From Bimastos eiseni (taxonomy: Eukaryota; Annelida; Clitellata; Crassiclitellata; Lumbricidae): a stretch of DNA of 64,000 bases. Position numbers and translations under genes: made by a program. Of this stretch, positions 23,951-35,365 are shown piece after piece. The DNA is taken from positions 42,288,195 through 42,352,194 of the forward strand of contig OY365811.1 in assembly GCA_959347315.1 (NCBI GenBank), written 5' to 3'. Positions within the stretch are counted from its first letter, which is position 1. Each line of letters opens with the position of its first letter. The notes under the pieces are model-generated. The model did not search any database. It had not been told where the DNA came from and saw only the letters and a program-made list of their open reading frames with translations.

Positions 23951-24294
23951 GCCGTTACAGGAATAACTATATATTGCGATCACGATTGAATTACAGCAGA
24001 CCTCACTCTTCTGCTTGTTTAGCATGATTATTAGACATTAACCTGCAGAATAAACATTAAGAGTTATCCTGCTGTATATCATACGACAAATGACAAACTT
24101 AAAAAGGTGTGTAAGCATTCAGGTACTTCTGGAGTCATAAAGAGTCGCAGTCACTCGATCACTAGAGAGCGATTTAACTGTCGTAGGCTATCATGCCACA
24201 CGAATCAATACCACACCTTTTTTAAGGATCATATTGGCCTTATAAGAGAGAGCAACCGAGAACATCTGCGCATAACTCCGCCACTGGTAGTACT

Positions 24295-24384
24295 CAGCCA
24301 GTGCCAGTCCCAAGCCTGGATAAAGAAGGAGGGCGACGCTAATAGTCTACGTTATCACACAGTGTCGTTAAACTGCAACTACCT
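24295..24384 (+). repeat. Dispersed repeat family A
   Basis: Best consensus copy: CAGTGCCAGTCCCAAGCCTG, GGAGGGCGACGCTAATAGTC and ATCACACAGTGTCGTTAAAC. Confidence 0.9.
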
Positions 24385-24424
24385 CACATCTGCGCGTGTT
24401 GATGATCTAGTAAAAATGTGTTAT

Positions 24425-24512
24425 CCCAAATTAGTCTCAAGTCTGCATAAAGAAAGAGGTCGGTGCTAATGAGCCCTGTTATCACACAGTGTCGTCAAAC
24501 GGAAACTGCTAC
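24425..24512 (+). repeat. Dispersed repeat family A, second copy in tandem
   Basis: Starts TCCCAAATTAGTCTCAAGTC and ends CACAGTGTCGTCAAACGGAA; lies about 40 bp behind the copy at 24,295 in the same orientation. Confidence 0.75.
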
Positions 24513-24962
24513 TAACCTGTGTTGAAAATTTATCATTCAAGAACGCTATTACTCATCCAAATAACCTTTATGCTGCAATCAGGACGGTGAGAACTCCTCA
24601 AAGCGATCACACACATCTGGGTTTATATATTCTGAGATATTCCGTCAATAATTAAGCAGAAGGAATTCTGTATTGTCTTTAGCCACTGTGGGTCCCTCCA
24701 TCTGGAACTGGCTACATCAGTCCCTTAGGACTAACCATTCTTCTTTATCGTAATGGCGGCGCTGGCCTTGAAAATTTGGTACGCAATAGCGGCAATATGC
24801 ATGTTCCGCACATGATGTTCATTTTAAAATATTGAAAGATGTAACGTAATGAAATTTTTTACTGTAGTATATATCAAATGTATAGACCATTAAGACCAGT
24901 GTGTAATATGCCCAAACAATAAAAATTACAAAACTTTACTGACTACCACATTACAGCAGAGA

Positions 24963-25504
24963 GTCTACAATTAAAAGTGTTCCTGGACATATTTATTTGC
25001 AAGCATCCGTAGATAATGTTCATCAAATTCTTCTCTCTCAACCGATAGAACTCCTAATGCTGAGAGTAGGTCCTGTCCCATTGTGGCTCGGAGATGAGTC
25101 TCTATTAACTTAAGTTTGTTAAACGTCCTTCCATTCTTAAAAGTTGTCAAGTCCAAAGTGAGTAGCAAATGATATAACGTGTATACTTGTGGGAAAGCTT
25201 TATTATGGCCGTTTGAACATATCCAGTCAACAGCATCTGCAATCGACTTACTGCTGTTTTTGATAGTCTCCTTTGCTGTATCAGTGATAGCTTGATGAAA
25301 AGTTCCACTGAGAACAAACTTTCTGGCAAGAAGCTAAATCGTCGCTGTAGAATGTTACTAGATCTGATACTTCTTCAAGCTTTCCTCATTAGAATCACTC
25401 AGCAGATGTTTTGGATAAAGAGCCGAGTATGCAACCAGTATAGTGGTTCAGTTTCATCATTGAAACGGTCGTCGACGCTTCTCATCATTTTATCATAAAC
25501 AGCG

Positions 25505-25536
<32 letters not shown>

Positions 25537-25893
25537 CTGTATGTCGCACTTATATCGATCAGCAACAGTGGCATGAATTAAAGTGTTGTGTAACCAGGAA
25601 CGTCATCAACGCGCCTGCTGATGTATGAACGACGATTTGGTATTAGCCTACTGTTGAAACGTAAATTTGGTGCTCAGCTGCGAACTGTGTTGCCGATTGC
25701 CAATAATTGCTTCAAAGCCAGCATTTGAACGGTCGTTGCATAGCTGAACTCGAAGTGCATTAATCAGAGACAAAACTTCTAATATATCGATATCTTCCAA
25801 TGAGAGGCGATCAGATAACACGCCCGTGGTTTCCATTAGAGGACGAAACAGGCTCAGTAAAGATTCAAACTCAAAACTTTCGTTAGGCAATAT
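24963..25893 (-). mobile_element. Decayed hAT-type DNA transposon (transposase C-terminus)
   Basis: Minus strand. Near 25,140-24,971: FNKLKLIETHLRATMGQDLL then SALGVLSVERE, the C-terminal hAT dimerisation motif (FSxLKxIKxxLRSTMxQxRLxxLxxLSIE). Upstream, 25,893-25,650 encodes LSLINALRVQLCNDRSNAGF, typical of the region ahead of it in ZMYM/hAT transposases, and the frame is broken by stops and by a (TA)n tract at 25,507-25,535. No terminal repeats identified. Confidence 0.72.
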
Positions 25894-25997
25894 TGTTTAA
25901 ATATTTTTGGCTATTTTTTTATCTTTTTTGGGAAGCAATTGCGTATTTTGCGTCCATGTAGCGCCTACACTACTTTATCGTATCCGTATCTTTATAT

Positions 25998-26042
25998 TTT
26001 TATAGCGCCTCTAACAGAATAACTAATTAGAGGCGCTTATTT
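25998..26042 (-). repeat. SINE-like tail, family D
   Basis: TTTTTATAGCGCCTCTAACA followed by TTAGAGGCGCTT. Confidence 0.7.
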
Positions 26043-26049
26043 CCGTTAG

Positions 26050-26860
26050 CACCTGAAAACTGCCCTCCTCGTCAGTGAAGAGATCAGCCCGGGAAGCAAG
26101 CGCCTTAGACTTAAAGTGTCGCTATAAAATTACCTGCTTACAATTACGATTGTTAGCATGGCTGAAATAAAATGTATCAAAATAATTTATGTCCTAACTT
26201 TGTTCAGCAAACACCTTGTTAGGCTCTAGCTCACTAATAAAATCAACTCCTGTCATTATAATTCCTTGATGTCAAGGAATCAATACACAATAATACTACT
26301 ATCTAAGACACTTAAGAGTTGCATACTGTTACGTCTTGAATTTGAAACGTTCTTTTACAAGCACCAACCAATCTCCATCTTTCGAGTACTGTATCTTCTT
26401 GCGACTCGCCCTAAGGTCGTGGGGTGCTACTGCGACACATATTTCCGGGGAAATCCGATATATGAACCTACGCTTGAGTTACCGGGAATAAAATCCCAAT
26501 ATTCGTGACACGGGATCGCCCGAAGCAGTCAAGGGAACCTTAGAGGCAATCAACATCTTCTGACCAATAGGTGTCGTGTGTCGACTGATTTCAATGCAAT
26601 TGATTATTTCAAACATAAATCCAGGAGTTCTTTCAACGGAATTCAATGTCTACCAGGTTTTCCAGGTTATCCCAGATGCGATCTCAACGAGAAAATGTCT
26701 GACAGCTGCTATAAAGCTATCAACAGTACAGAAAGAGGGAGATTTGCCGGTTCACAAGAATTGAAAAGGATGGCGAAAATCTTATGTAGGCCCCTATGGG
26801 CATCACATCGCAAATGTTTAAATCTTGAATGCCAGGATCTGCTCAGACTCTTTTTACTCA
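26050..26860. other. Intergenic stretch
   Basis: A 118-codon plus frame (26,578-26,934) runs into a family D repeat and shows no domain; not supported as a gene. Confidence 0.45.
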
Positions 26861-26861
26861 C

Positions 26862-26936
26862 CTTTTCAGCCGTGCTAGGGTCGAGAGCGCTCCTGAGCAG
26901 TAGCCTTAAAACGGTGCTAAATAAATCTTCGTAATG
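26862..26936 (+). repeat. SINE-like tail, family D
   Basis: CCTTTTCAGCCGTGCTAGGG, GTCGAGAGCGCTCCTGAGCA and GGTGCTAAATAAAT: same order as at 38,625-38,700. Confidence 0.75.
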
Positions 26937-27514
26937 AATGAATGTAAAATAATGTCTACGTCGACAAAGCCTAAAAATCCCTCTGAGAGGAGTAAAATCA
27001 AGCTGTTAAATAAAGCTAGGTGATGAACAGCAAAAAAGATACTAATTTTTCTTGAACAAGCAAACTTGAATTACTATCTTAAAAGAATCTGATATCATAA
27101 TTGTAACTGAAAGTAACATAGTATGTGTTGTGCATTTGAACCAAAGTTGTATTTTGTGTTTCATTTTTAAAATTGCTTGTATGGGACAATTGCTTTAAAA
27201 TTATTAGTTTAATTTGCATCAAATACTTTTGTCATAAAATGTAAACCATAGACATTGTCACATTAACTACTTTATGTTATTGTAAATTGAATATTAGTAA
27301 GATTGTAGAGCTTCATTTTAAAACCTTTTAATGGTGCATTCGGACGCTTTGAGTTTCTCTTTTGACTGAAGATTTAGTATCTTTCTGTATTGTCATAAAC
27401 AAACTTTGATGTCATAAAATAAAAAAATTCGAAAGTGTTTTATAAACAACCAGATGCATATTATAGTGTTTTAGTTGTCAGAGGATTTAAATTTGACAAA
27501 CTAAACTCCTAGCA

Positions 27515-27612
27515 TGCATTCTTACAAACATACATTTCATACAAACATACACTCATACAAACATACATTCATACAAACATACATTCATACAAACATACAT
27601 ATATTATTCATT
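27515..27612. repeat. ATACAAACATACATTC minisatellite
   Basis: About five copies of a 16-bp unit, followed by CATGCATA words. Confidence 0.88.
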
Positions 27613-27619
27613 CATGCAT

Positions 27620-28080
27620 GCATACATTCTGCATGCATACATACCCAATTAAGATTTATTTTAGTATCCACAACAGAAATTAATTAATACAATACATACA
27701 TAATCACTTATGTATGTATACAATAAGCACATACAACCATAGCAGATACTTTTAAGGTGAGCAAATCAATCAGCAAGATGCTCATATGCCATAAGCAATG
27801 CAACAAGCAGATCAAGACTTTAGAAGTAACATAAATGACAATAATCCAATATGTAATGTAAATACATACCAAGAATAAGCAATGTAACACCAAAATCAAG
27901 TTGCCTCTGGTCAAATATCTGACAGAGACAGAGAGAGGGATAGAGAGACATAGACAGAAAGAGCCTATGGTGGTTAGGTAATTTAAACCGTTAAGTCTCA
28001 ATTAAAGACAGATACATAAATAAGCCAGCATGCATGCACACTCGAGCATAAAAACACGCATACACACACATACATACATA
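27620..28080. other. AT-rich intergenic stretch
   Basis: CATACA words and a short GACAGAGAGA run near 27,920; no gene seen on either strand. Confidence 0.5.
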
Positions 28081-28084
28081 CAAA

Positions 28085-28200
28085 CATGGGAGCCGATTCG
28101 TTTAAGCATTTGCCTTGCAACACAGAGTTAATGGATTGATCCTCCTCCCTAGAGACGGTTGCTAAGTAGGATCTTGAGTAAGTCCTTCACAAATTACTAA
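28085..28200 (+). repeat. Possible tRNA-like SINE head
   Basis: GAGCCGATTCGTTTAAGCAT resembles an A-box region and TGGATTGATCC (28,132-28,142) a B box, at SINE spacing. Then AGTAAGTCCTT as in family B. Weak. Confidence 0.35.
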
Positions 28201-28623
28201 TTAGCATCATTGATTGATGCTTGGTCATTAGATAGTAGTGCTCATAAATAATAACATTCTAGACATTCAATTTTCTTTACACGCTTTTTTCAAGAAGCAA
28301 ATAGAATTCATCTTTCTCCACAGCAGAATTCCAATGACATCTGTAAAATTTAACTCTTGGTATAAATATCCATTTTCAAGTTATCTAACTTCCTTCAACC
28401 ATAAGTTTGTATAGCAGTCTTTCGAATTCTTGTAACTAGTTCCGAGGAAACCAAGAAAAACAACGCAAGAATTTTCATAGGTGTAATGTGACTATCTTAA
28501 TATATCACAGTTGAGACAGTGACCAAGCTTAATTTAAAATCAAATGTTCAAACTATTTGATTGATATATTCAGTTTAAAACAATGTACTTTGGGTAGATT
28601 CGGGACACAAAGATTTAAACCTT

Positions 28624-29589
28624 CTACATTGCGGAAGGGAGAGTATCAGAAATGCCTTTATTCCCTTGAAGCTCTACATCTTGCTTTGGAAGAAATCCAA
28701 ATCGCTTCGGAAGATGAGTCGCAAAGGCTTTTTTCCAATCGCCAGTATCATATACTTCGAGAAGAATGTCAAACACCTGATTAACAGATAGTACCTTAGA
28801 GTAGGTACCGTGATCCAACTTTTCACAGAATTCTTCGATAGGCAACCTAATACATTGTACTCCAAACTCCTTTGCCTGGTTAATGGTTACATTTTTCTGT
28901 CGCGTTTCATCCACAAGGCCACCAATAACGTAAATTTTTTCACTCTCGAGTGTCTGAAGAGCTTCGCTTGCATCCGGTGAGAGATACACAATGCTAGTTT
29001 TGTCGAAATGTTCGAAAACACTCTTATCCACGAAATCGATGAGGTAATTCTCAAAGCCACAGTGTTTTCGTACGCAATCCTGAAACAGGTTACCAGTTTT
29101 GGTGACGCTAGTAAAATATACGTGAAATGGCTTCTCCGCATTACGATTCGAGCCATACAGCCGACCAAGCTGTTGTGCAAGTCGGCTACATTCCTTTGCA
29201 CTCATCAGCTTTTCCATTCCAAGATCGATGCAGATTCGCTGTCCACTTTCCAGCGCAGATCGAAGTTTGTCTTTAATTTGGGAAAGCCTATCGCGCTTGC
29301 TGACGTGAACTTGAACCGGACCAGCGCCAGAGCTGCTATCTGCATTAGACTGAGACAGATTCGAAACTTCAGACACGAGAGTTTTATTTAATTTCCGTTC
29401 AGCTTTACGTTTCTGACGAGCAGATCGCAAGTGCGAGATCTTATGCTCGTACTTCAGAACTTTTCGTTCGGCCTTCGGCAGGCGACCGTCTGAACGTTGA
29501 GGGGAAGACACACTCACGGACTTGTCTTCAATGATTTGATCGCACGCATCAGAAATTGTGGTTTCTATGCACGGAATTGTGCAATCCAT
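28624..29589 (-). CDS. TRMT10B: tRNA (guanine-9-N1) methyltransferase, TRMT10B type, intronless
   Basis: A SAM-dependent SPOUT-fold methyltransferase of the Trm10 family, which methylates position 9 of tRNAs; the TRMT10B branch is nuclear/cytosolic. The single frame encodes 321 residues, close to the usual length of about 316. Visible in order: basic coiled N-terminus (about 37-68, KAERKVLKYEHKISHLRSAR), catalytic domain start CIDLGMEKLMS (120-130), RLAQQLGRLYGSNR (136-149), VYLSPDA (201-207), YVIGGLVDE (220-228, the family signature carrying the conserved Asp227), RLPIEEF (248-254) and SVNQVFDILL (268-277). The start ATG at 29,589 begins just upstream of the first conserved block. No intron is needed, whereas vertebrate TRMT10B genes have several, so this is either intron loss or a retrocopy; all family motifs are intact, so it looks functional. 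TRMT10A is the other candidate, but YGSNR and GGLVDE context favour 10B. Confidence 0.9.
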   Translation of the reverse strand: MDCTIPCIETTISDACDQIIEDKSVSVSSPQRSDGRLPKAERKVLKYEHKISHLRSARQKRKAERKLNKTLVSEVSNLSQSNADSSSGAGPVQVHVSKRDRLSQIKDKLRSALESGQRICIDLGMEKLMSAKECSRLAQQLGRLYGSNRNAEKPFHVYFTSVTKTGNLFQDCVRKHCGFENYLIDFVDKSVFEHFDKTSIVYLSPDASEALQTLESEKIYVIGGLVDETRQKNVTINQAKEFGVQCIRLPIEEFCEKLDHGTYSKVLSVNQVFDILLEVYDTGDWKKAFATHLPKRFGFLPKQDVELQGNKGISDTLPSAM

Positions 29590-29943
29590 AATGATTTCAC
29601 TAACAAAAATCGACGTTTTACTTCAAGTTTAAAACGCTGGATTGCCAGTTCATCGCTTTTTATTTGCGAAAACTCGTGCAAAACAAATATGGCGCTTCCA
29701 TAGACATAAGAATTGATGTAGAATACAGCTACCGTATGGCTGACTGAGTGGGATAAATTTATTTAACGACGCATCCATGACAAGGATGATATGCGTTACC
29801 GTATGGCTGTGTCCGTTATGTTTTTATTATAGGCGTCGCATAAAGAATTTCATGAAGAATTTAATGCATGAAGAATATTTCTTGTGTAATAGCAAATGGT
29901 CTTAATGAGACCGTTCCAATTTACATTTGCGCTAACCAGGGAT

Positions 29944-30110
29944 GTGGTCTCGAGACCGCGGTCTTGGTCTCAAGACCGGAAAACTGCGGTCTTGGTCTTG
30001 GTCTGGAATGCATCGGTCTTGGTCTCAGATCATCAGTCTCGGTCTTGGTCTCGAATGCGTCGGTCTTGGTCTTGGTCTTAAAGGAACGGTCTTGGAATTG
30101 GACTCCGTTT
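29944..30110. repeat. GGTCTT/GGTCTC degenerate hexamer repeat
   Basis: GGTCTCGAGACC and GGTCTTGGTCTCAAGACC palindromic words in dense succession. Related tract at 56,650-57,085. Confidence 0.85.
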
Positions 30111-30119
30111 TAAATTAGC

Positions 30120-31200
30120 GTTTTTGATCATCTGCCGTATCAGAGCAATTTTTTTATTTGTCGTTTATTCGATTGTTAGAGACACCGGATGTTTAGGCTC
30201 TTCGCGATTGGTATCGATTTATGACGTGCTGACCATCAATATATACATGTTACTATGGGGGAAATGCATTTGCAACGGTGCCAGCCATTTGAAAATTATA
30301 TTCACAAATTTCAAGTTTTTGGAACAATCTAATAATTATGTGGTCGACCACATGTAGATACTGTTAGCATACAATTCCGAGTACAAAGTAGGCCTACACC
30401 ATTCAAACGGAGCGTTAATCTACTTGTTCAGATGTCTTACAGTATTTAGGCCTACCTATCTTAGGCCTATATTATAATGTAGGCCTGTGGCGTGTTATTC
30501 TCAGGCCAAAGCTAAAATTTGGACGACGTGCATTTATTCACTTAAAATATTGTTTTTTTCACAAATCCTATACTCTGAATCCTGCTTTTCGCCCTCCCTT
30601 CCTCGCTGTTTCAGCTTCAAAAACCATCCACTTTGCGGTCTGACTTTCTGCCTGCCAGACTCGATTTTGTTCTGATTAAGCCCCTGCGGCTAAGCTGCAG
30701 CTTGGTTCCCGCAACTTTAACTTTATGGGCGCTGTAGAAATGTTGATTATCAAGCCTATGATTTCGATTTTGTACTAGCTGAATGGAATGGAATGAACTG
30801 CCAGACTTTATTCACAGATCTTTGACGTCATCGTTCTTAGAAATAAATTAAGACTTAGGCCTAAGCTCATTTTGTTTACGTATAGGCCTACTGTTCTGTT
30901 ATGCGCTTTGTGAAAGATTCATATTAATTTGTTTAGGCGAGTTATAAACGACAGTCTAATAACAATTAAAAACAACTGTAAACACTGCTTTATCAAAAGT
31001 CATATCCTGATGACGACGGTGAAAACGACGACGATGATGCTCACAATATTATAGCAAAGTAGCTTAGCTCGAGATCTCCATTTTACTTTGTATCCAAATG
31101 TGTAGGTCCTACCGAGATCAACTTTTGCTCTCTACACCCGCGATGCACAGTAGGCCTATGTATATACGACACTCGTGTCAATGGTATGAACTCCATCTTG
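30120..31200. other. Intergenic stretch between TRMT10B and the GPCR
   Basis: Unusually many copies of the palindrome TAGGCCTA (seven or more between 30,388 and 31,155). No gene seen. Confidence 0.5.
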
Positions 31201-31204
31201 GTTG

Positions 31205-31290
31205 TCAACATTCTAGCCTCTCCATCTGGACAGGGAATCGAACCCATGACAACCATGATGCACTTGTCTCGCCGACCTTTTCGCGCAGCA
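31205..31290 (-). repeat. tRNA-like SINE head
   Basis: Minus strand: AAGGTCGGCGAGACAAGTGC then GGGTTCGATTCC, a perfect B box at 31,234-31,245. Confidence 0.5.
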
Positions 31291-31387
31291 TCTGAACCAA
31301 GTACAAAAGCCTAGGTCTAATACTCCGCAAGAATTCTCATTTGATATCTATAGACATTGGACAAACCCTATGACTCAACGCAGCGTT

Positions 31388-31452
31388 CGTGAATGAATTG
31401 GTACCCAGCGCTTAGCCTCGAGGTGGATCATAACAATCGCATGCATTACGAG
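31388..31452 (+). repeat. Dispersed repeat family C
   Basis: CGTGAATGAATTGGTACCCA, GCGCTTAGCCTCGAG and a TTACGAGTACGATC tail, ending a few bases past the GPCR stop codon. Confidence 0.7.
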
Positions 31453-31457
31453 TACGA

Positions 31458-32843
31458 TCACATAGTACTTGACCTAGGTCTGCTGATTTGACTCTCGAAG
31501 TCCTGCAGCGCAGAATCATCATATGTCCTATGAATGAAACGCGTGTCAATCAACTGGGCATCAGTTTGGCGTCGACCGAGAACTTTCTGACGCAGTGCTT
31601 GATGATTGACAGCTCGATTGCAATGGAATTTCATCCTCAGGTATCTGCGGGATTTGTCTAGAGTCATCATCGAGAAGAACTCCTTCCGGAAGCGTGCACC
31701 TGCGAGGCAATACAGGTAGAAATTGACGGCGCAGTTGGCGTAGTTGAGGAGACTGGCGATGGCCTCGAGGAACTTGTACCTCTCATCAGAAGAAGGAGCG
31801 TCCTCCGTGATGTTGTACTCTCCATCAAACGTGAAATTGGCCTCCAGGAGCATCTTTCTTTTGTCTGATGAGCTCGTTGTCTCCAGGAGGTTGTATCTTC
31901 CCTTGGATATAGTACTGGAGTCCCGGAGGAGACTGTATTGTCCTCTGGCTGTGACACTGGCGTTAAGAACCATTGGTTGTCCGTCGGACGGGATCTCAGC
32001 CGGGAGACCCGTCCAGTAGGGGCGACCGATGAGAAGGACGGCGCTGGGGAACTCGAGCACGAGGAAGGTGAGCGAGACGGCCAGGCAGAGGCCAGTCATG
32101 CGGGCCACGCGTCCCCTCGACGCACCAGAGGCACCCGACCACAGCGAGGCGTAGCGGACCTTGACGATTTCGCGAACGATGGCGACGTTGCAGACGATGA
32201 GAAGGAGGAACGGAAGACAGTGAGCGGTGACAAAGACGACCCACGGACGAACATAGTTGTCGAAATCGGCAGACAGCGTCGACGGGTTGGAGCAGAACCT
32301 CTGGTACAAACTTCCGGTGGCCTCGTTACTGTCACCGGAAGCGCTCCCCGTCGGGTTTCCACTTCCACCTCCGGTTTGGATTGTGGTGACGACTGCTCGC
32401 GACCAGAAAATGGTCAAGTTCTTCAGGATGGCCAATAGTACTACGGTTCCGATGGAGAGACGGATCCGCCGGGTGGCTCGGATGACCGCTCGTCGAAGTG
32501 GAAAGACGACGACGAGGAATCGGTCGAAGGTGAAGGCACAGATGATCCAGATGGAAGAGTCCTGGGATGTGTAGAAGAGGAAGTTCCGCGTCTTGCAGAG
32601 GAAGTCGTTAAAGGTCGTGACGTCGATGGAGAAACGGTGTTGGAGCCACTTTGGAAGGAGACCGAAGATGAGGGTCCCGTTATCAGCGATGGCAATGGCC
32701 TTTAGGTATCGGCTGGAGGCGATGCCACGCATTGAGCCCCGCGAAGTGACGAGCAGCGAGAGGCAGTTGCCGAACAGACCGAGGGAGAGAAGAATCGGGG
32801 AATAGACTGACCACAGATCCCGAGTTGCGTCGCTATAAGGCAT
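31458..32843 (-). CDS. Rhodopsin-class (class A) G-protein-coupled receptor, orphan peptide-receptor-like
   Basis: Seven-helix plasma-membrane receptor of 461 residues in one exon. TM1 about 11-33 with GN (25-26); TM2 46-63 with Asp54; TM3 ends in DRF (107-109) in place of DRY; Cys83 and Cys184 can form the TM3-ECL2 disulfide; TM4 128-147; TM5 200-225; TM6 247-272 with LEFP; TM7 360-380 ending NFYLY (374-378), a variant of NPxxY common in invertebrate FMRFamide/myosuppressin-like receptors; helix 8 begins FRKEF. ECL2 has a Gly/Ser-rich stretch (158-178). ECL3 is very long (about 275-360) and made of roughly five 15-residue imperfect repeats, each with an aromatic residue two or so before a Leu-Leu (for example GRYNLLE, DKRKMLLE, ERYKFLE). 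N-X-S/T sites occur there (NAS 294, NFT 336, NIT 344). The N-terminus ahead of TM1 is only about 10 residues, so an upstream exon may be missing. Ligand unknown. Confidence 0.88.
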   Translation of the reverse strand: MPYSDATRDLWSVYSPILLSLGLFGNCLSLLVTSRGSMRGIASSRYLKAIAIADNGTLIFGLLPKWLQHRFSIDVTTFNDFLCKTRNFLFYTSQDSSIWIICAFTFDRFLVVVFPLRRAVIRATRRIRLSIGTVVLLAILKNLTIFWSRAVVTTIQTGGGSGNPTGSASGDSNEATGSLYQRFCSNPSTLSADFDNYVRPWVVFVTAHCLPFLLLIVCNVAIVREIVKVRYASLWSGASGASRGRVARMTGLCLAVSLTFLVLEFPSAVLLIGRPYWTGLPAEIPSDGQPMVLNASVTARGQYSLLRDSSTISKGRYNLLETTSSSDKRKMLLEANFTFDGEYNITEDAPSSDERYKFLEAIASLLNYANCAVNFYLYCLAGARFRKEFFSMMTLDKSRRYLRMKFHCNRAVNHQALRQKVLGRRQTDAQLIDTRFIHRTYDDSALQDFESQISRPRSSTM

Positions 32844-33721
32844 GGCGAACCTAGGCGGACTTTGAGGGATAGGAACAGAGCCTTGTAAGCATCTTTACAA
32901 TTATGACATTCACTCTATAAATTTAATAGACATGTATTTTTCAAACACCTTAACTCTGCTCGGTCCGCTTCATTTGACGTCTTTTAGAATCCAGAACTTG
33001 ATTTACGCTGGTCTGTGTTAATTATAAAACCCAGCACCGTCGATCGTAGTATAATAATTATTCGTTTGGGCTTTCCTTGCTACTGTGACGGGTCGGTGAG
33101 CAAAAAGCTGACTCTACCCGGCCACAGACCTCTATTGCTGTCAAAAAGGTCTGTACTGTGCTAGCAATCTTCTCCACAATTAAGAAATCTTCAAAACTTA
33201 CTTTTTATTCGCTCTTAGACGTCTGGCTATTCATTTATCCTTCTTCACCCAACGACTTAGTAACCGCGCTTCAAATCCTCATGTGTCCTTAACGGTTTCG
33301 CAGCAGCAGCAATAATTACCAAAATATTCTTAGAAGTGGAGAAGCAGTGGCTCACGTAGGCCTACAGCTATTGAGGCTATCATTCAACTTATAATCAAAA
33401 GAGACGAAGCAATACGTGGGAGTCCACAGTGAATTTCGATTCGTGATGGGGTCGATGTAATCGGTCGTAGAAGCCATACCACGTCGTTGAACGTTGGCGC
33501 TGGCAAGATCAGACTGGCAGCAACCGTACACGGATAGTGTGGGTGACACCATTTTCTTAGCCTCGGCGTATGAGAGCTAGTCCTTGTCTCCATGTAACAA
33601 AGGTGTACACTGACTGCATGTGTATTGTATAGCCAACAATCGCTAGAGGAAAGACACTCTTGACATAGCTTTCCGTCTGAATTGCATTTGTAATCTCTAG
33701 AAAGACTAACTCGCCAAGCGT

Positions 33722-33800
33722 CGGGCACCAGCTTATTTACGAGCTCAGAGTGCTGTAGGCTGGTTTCCGCGCCCCCGAATCTCTGAGCACTTTACGCAGC
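33722..33800 (-). repeat. Dispersed repeat family C, partial
   Basis: GGGCACCAGCTTATTTACGAG is the reverse of the family start CGTGAATAAGCTGGTGCCC. Confidence 0.5.
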
Positions 33801-34429
33801 ACAAACCGGATCTGGCTGTCTGCCTACGTATCGGAAATACTTCGCAATGTTTTGTAGAAGAAGATGTTGGTTTTCACATACCAATCGTTGCTGTACGTCT
33901 TTGCCTACACCGTTCGTAGACATTCAAGTATGTAAGACTGTGTCCTGATCAGTCATTGCACCCATTCAAGCGAGAAACAGCTGCGAGAGATCCGCGATTG
34001 GCCCTGCTCCACCGCTAAATGAGCTTGACTGCTTGTATGCGGCTGTTTCGTCGTTGATAACTCAACATGAAACATGTTTAGTACACGTTGGGAAGCATGC
34101 GTTGCTGTTTCGCCGAAGTTGAGATTGTTTACAAAAGCTAAACTTGGTTCAGAAGTAGGTTAGGAGGATGAGCTTTTAATGTCGCCTCCTGAGCGATACT
34201 CGGTTGCTCGGTAGTCGGAGTGCCTTCAGAATGCCTGTAGTGCCTGTTGGCCTCTGTTACTTGTTACTATGTATACACTTATAGGCATCCAATAGCTTGG
34301 TTAGCTACATTGGGTAGAAAGTAGACTGCGTCAAAACGTTAATGACGGTGTGTAGCCTATAATAGGCTACTTCAGAGATTCGAATCTTGGGGTTCGGGCA
34401 CGCGTGGTCAATACGCTGCAGCCCTGAAA

Positions 34430-34496
34430 CGGCGTGACGCCTACTCAAAAGGAGGGCGACGCTAAAGTCATGGGTAGGGGGCGTAAACTGAAATCA
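34430..34496 (+). repeat. Dispersed repeat family A, partial
   Basis: AAAGGAGGGCGACGCTAAAG core and GGCGTAAACTGAAA end. Confidence 0.65.
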
Positions 34497-35365
34497 CACA
34501 ATGAAAAAAAATTTTATATCTTCAAATCTTCGATACGAAAACGTTTACATGCAAACAAAACGCACCCATTTCAAACATATTACGTAGCGCCGAAAGCGCG
34601 CATGTAATCAGTTTTCGCGTTCTGATTATGCAGATCCTCGTTCTAGGATAGGCTTATAATTTATGCTATTGCCTGCAGTTTCAAATATTAGCATTTAATA
34701 ATTAATCATCAATGTGCCATGTTTAGTGTCTCCATAGATATAATATACATGATTAAAATTGATGGAACTTCAACTTTGACAAACAAGACCACGTCGTCTT
34801 GAAAAAAACTCAATGCTAACTCATTAATTACAAAAGCACGTGTTAAAAAAACAGAAATACACCAAAAAATTAATCGTAACAATACAAAAAGATTAAGCCT
34901 GATCAAATTTAAACAGCCAGCATATTGATCAAGATTTTTCAATGTCAAAAACAACTCAGATTACAAAGTATAAGTACTAGCATACTTCCAAACTGCTTCT
35001 TAGAACTTTTACTATGAACAATTACTTATCATACAGTAAATGCTGATTAGGAACTGCTGCTATTAACAGCTTACTTATCATACCGAATGCTACTAATCCA
35101 ATGACATAATAAAATGTAAAATAACAGGAATTCAAAATAAATGCAGAAATTTTGATAATCTGTAATGACGTGATAATAGACATTATAATATCCATTATAA
35201 ATACACACATAAGTAAGATAAATATATATATATAGTTTGATAGACATAATAATTACATTCATGTTTTTGTGTATGTCAATAATAGTAATACATGTACTTG
35301 GGTGCGAGCTAATACAAATTAATATTAACAGTTGTTGACATCGAGTTTTTAAGAGGATGTTCTGT

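Noticed and set aside
33384..33728. 114-codon minus frame upstream of the GPCR
   Set aside because: Starts inside a family C repeat and lacks any domain; not a convincing GPCR 5' exon.
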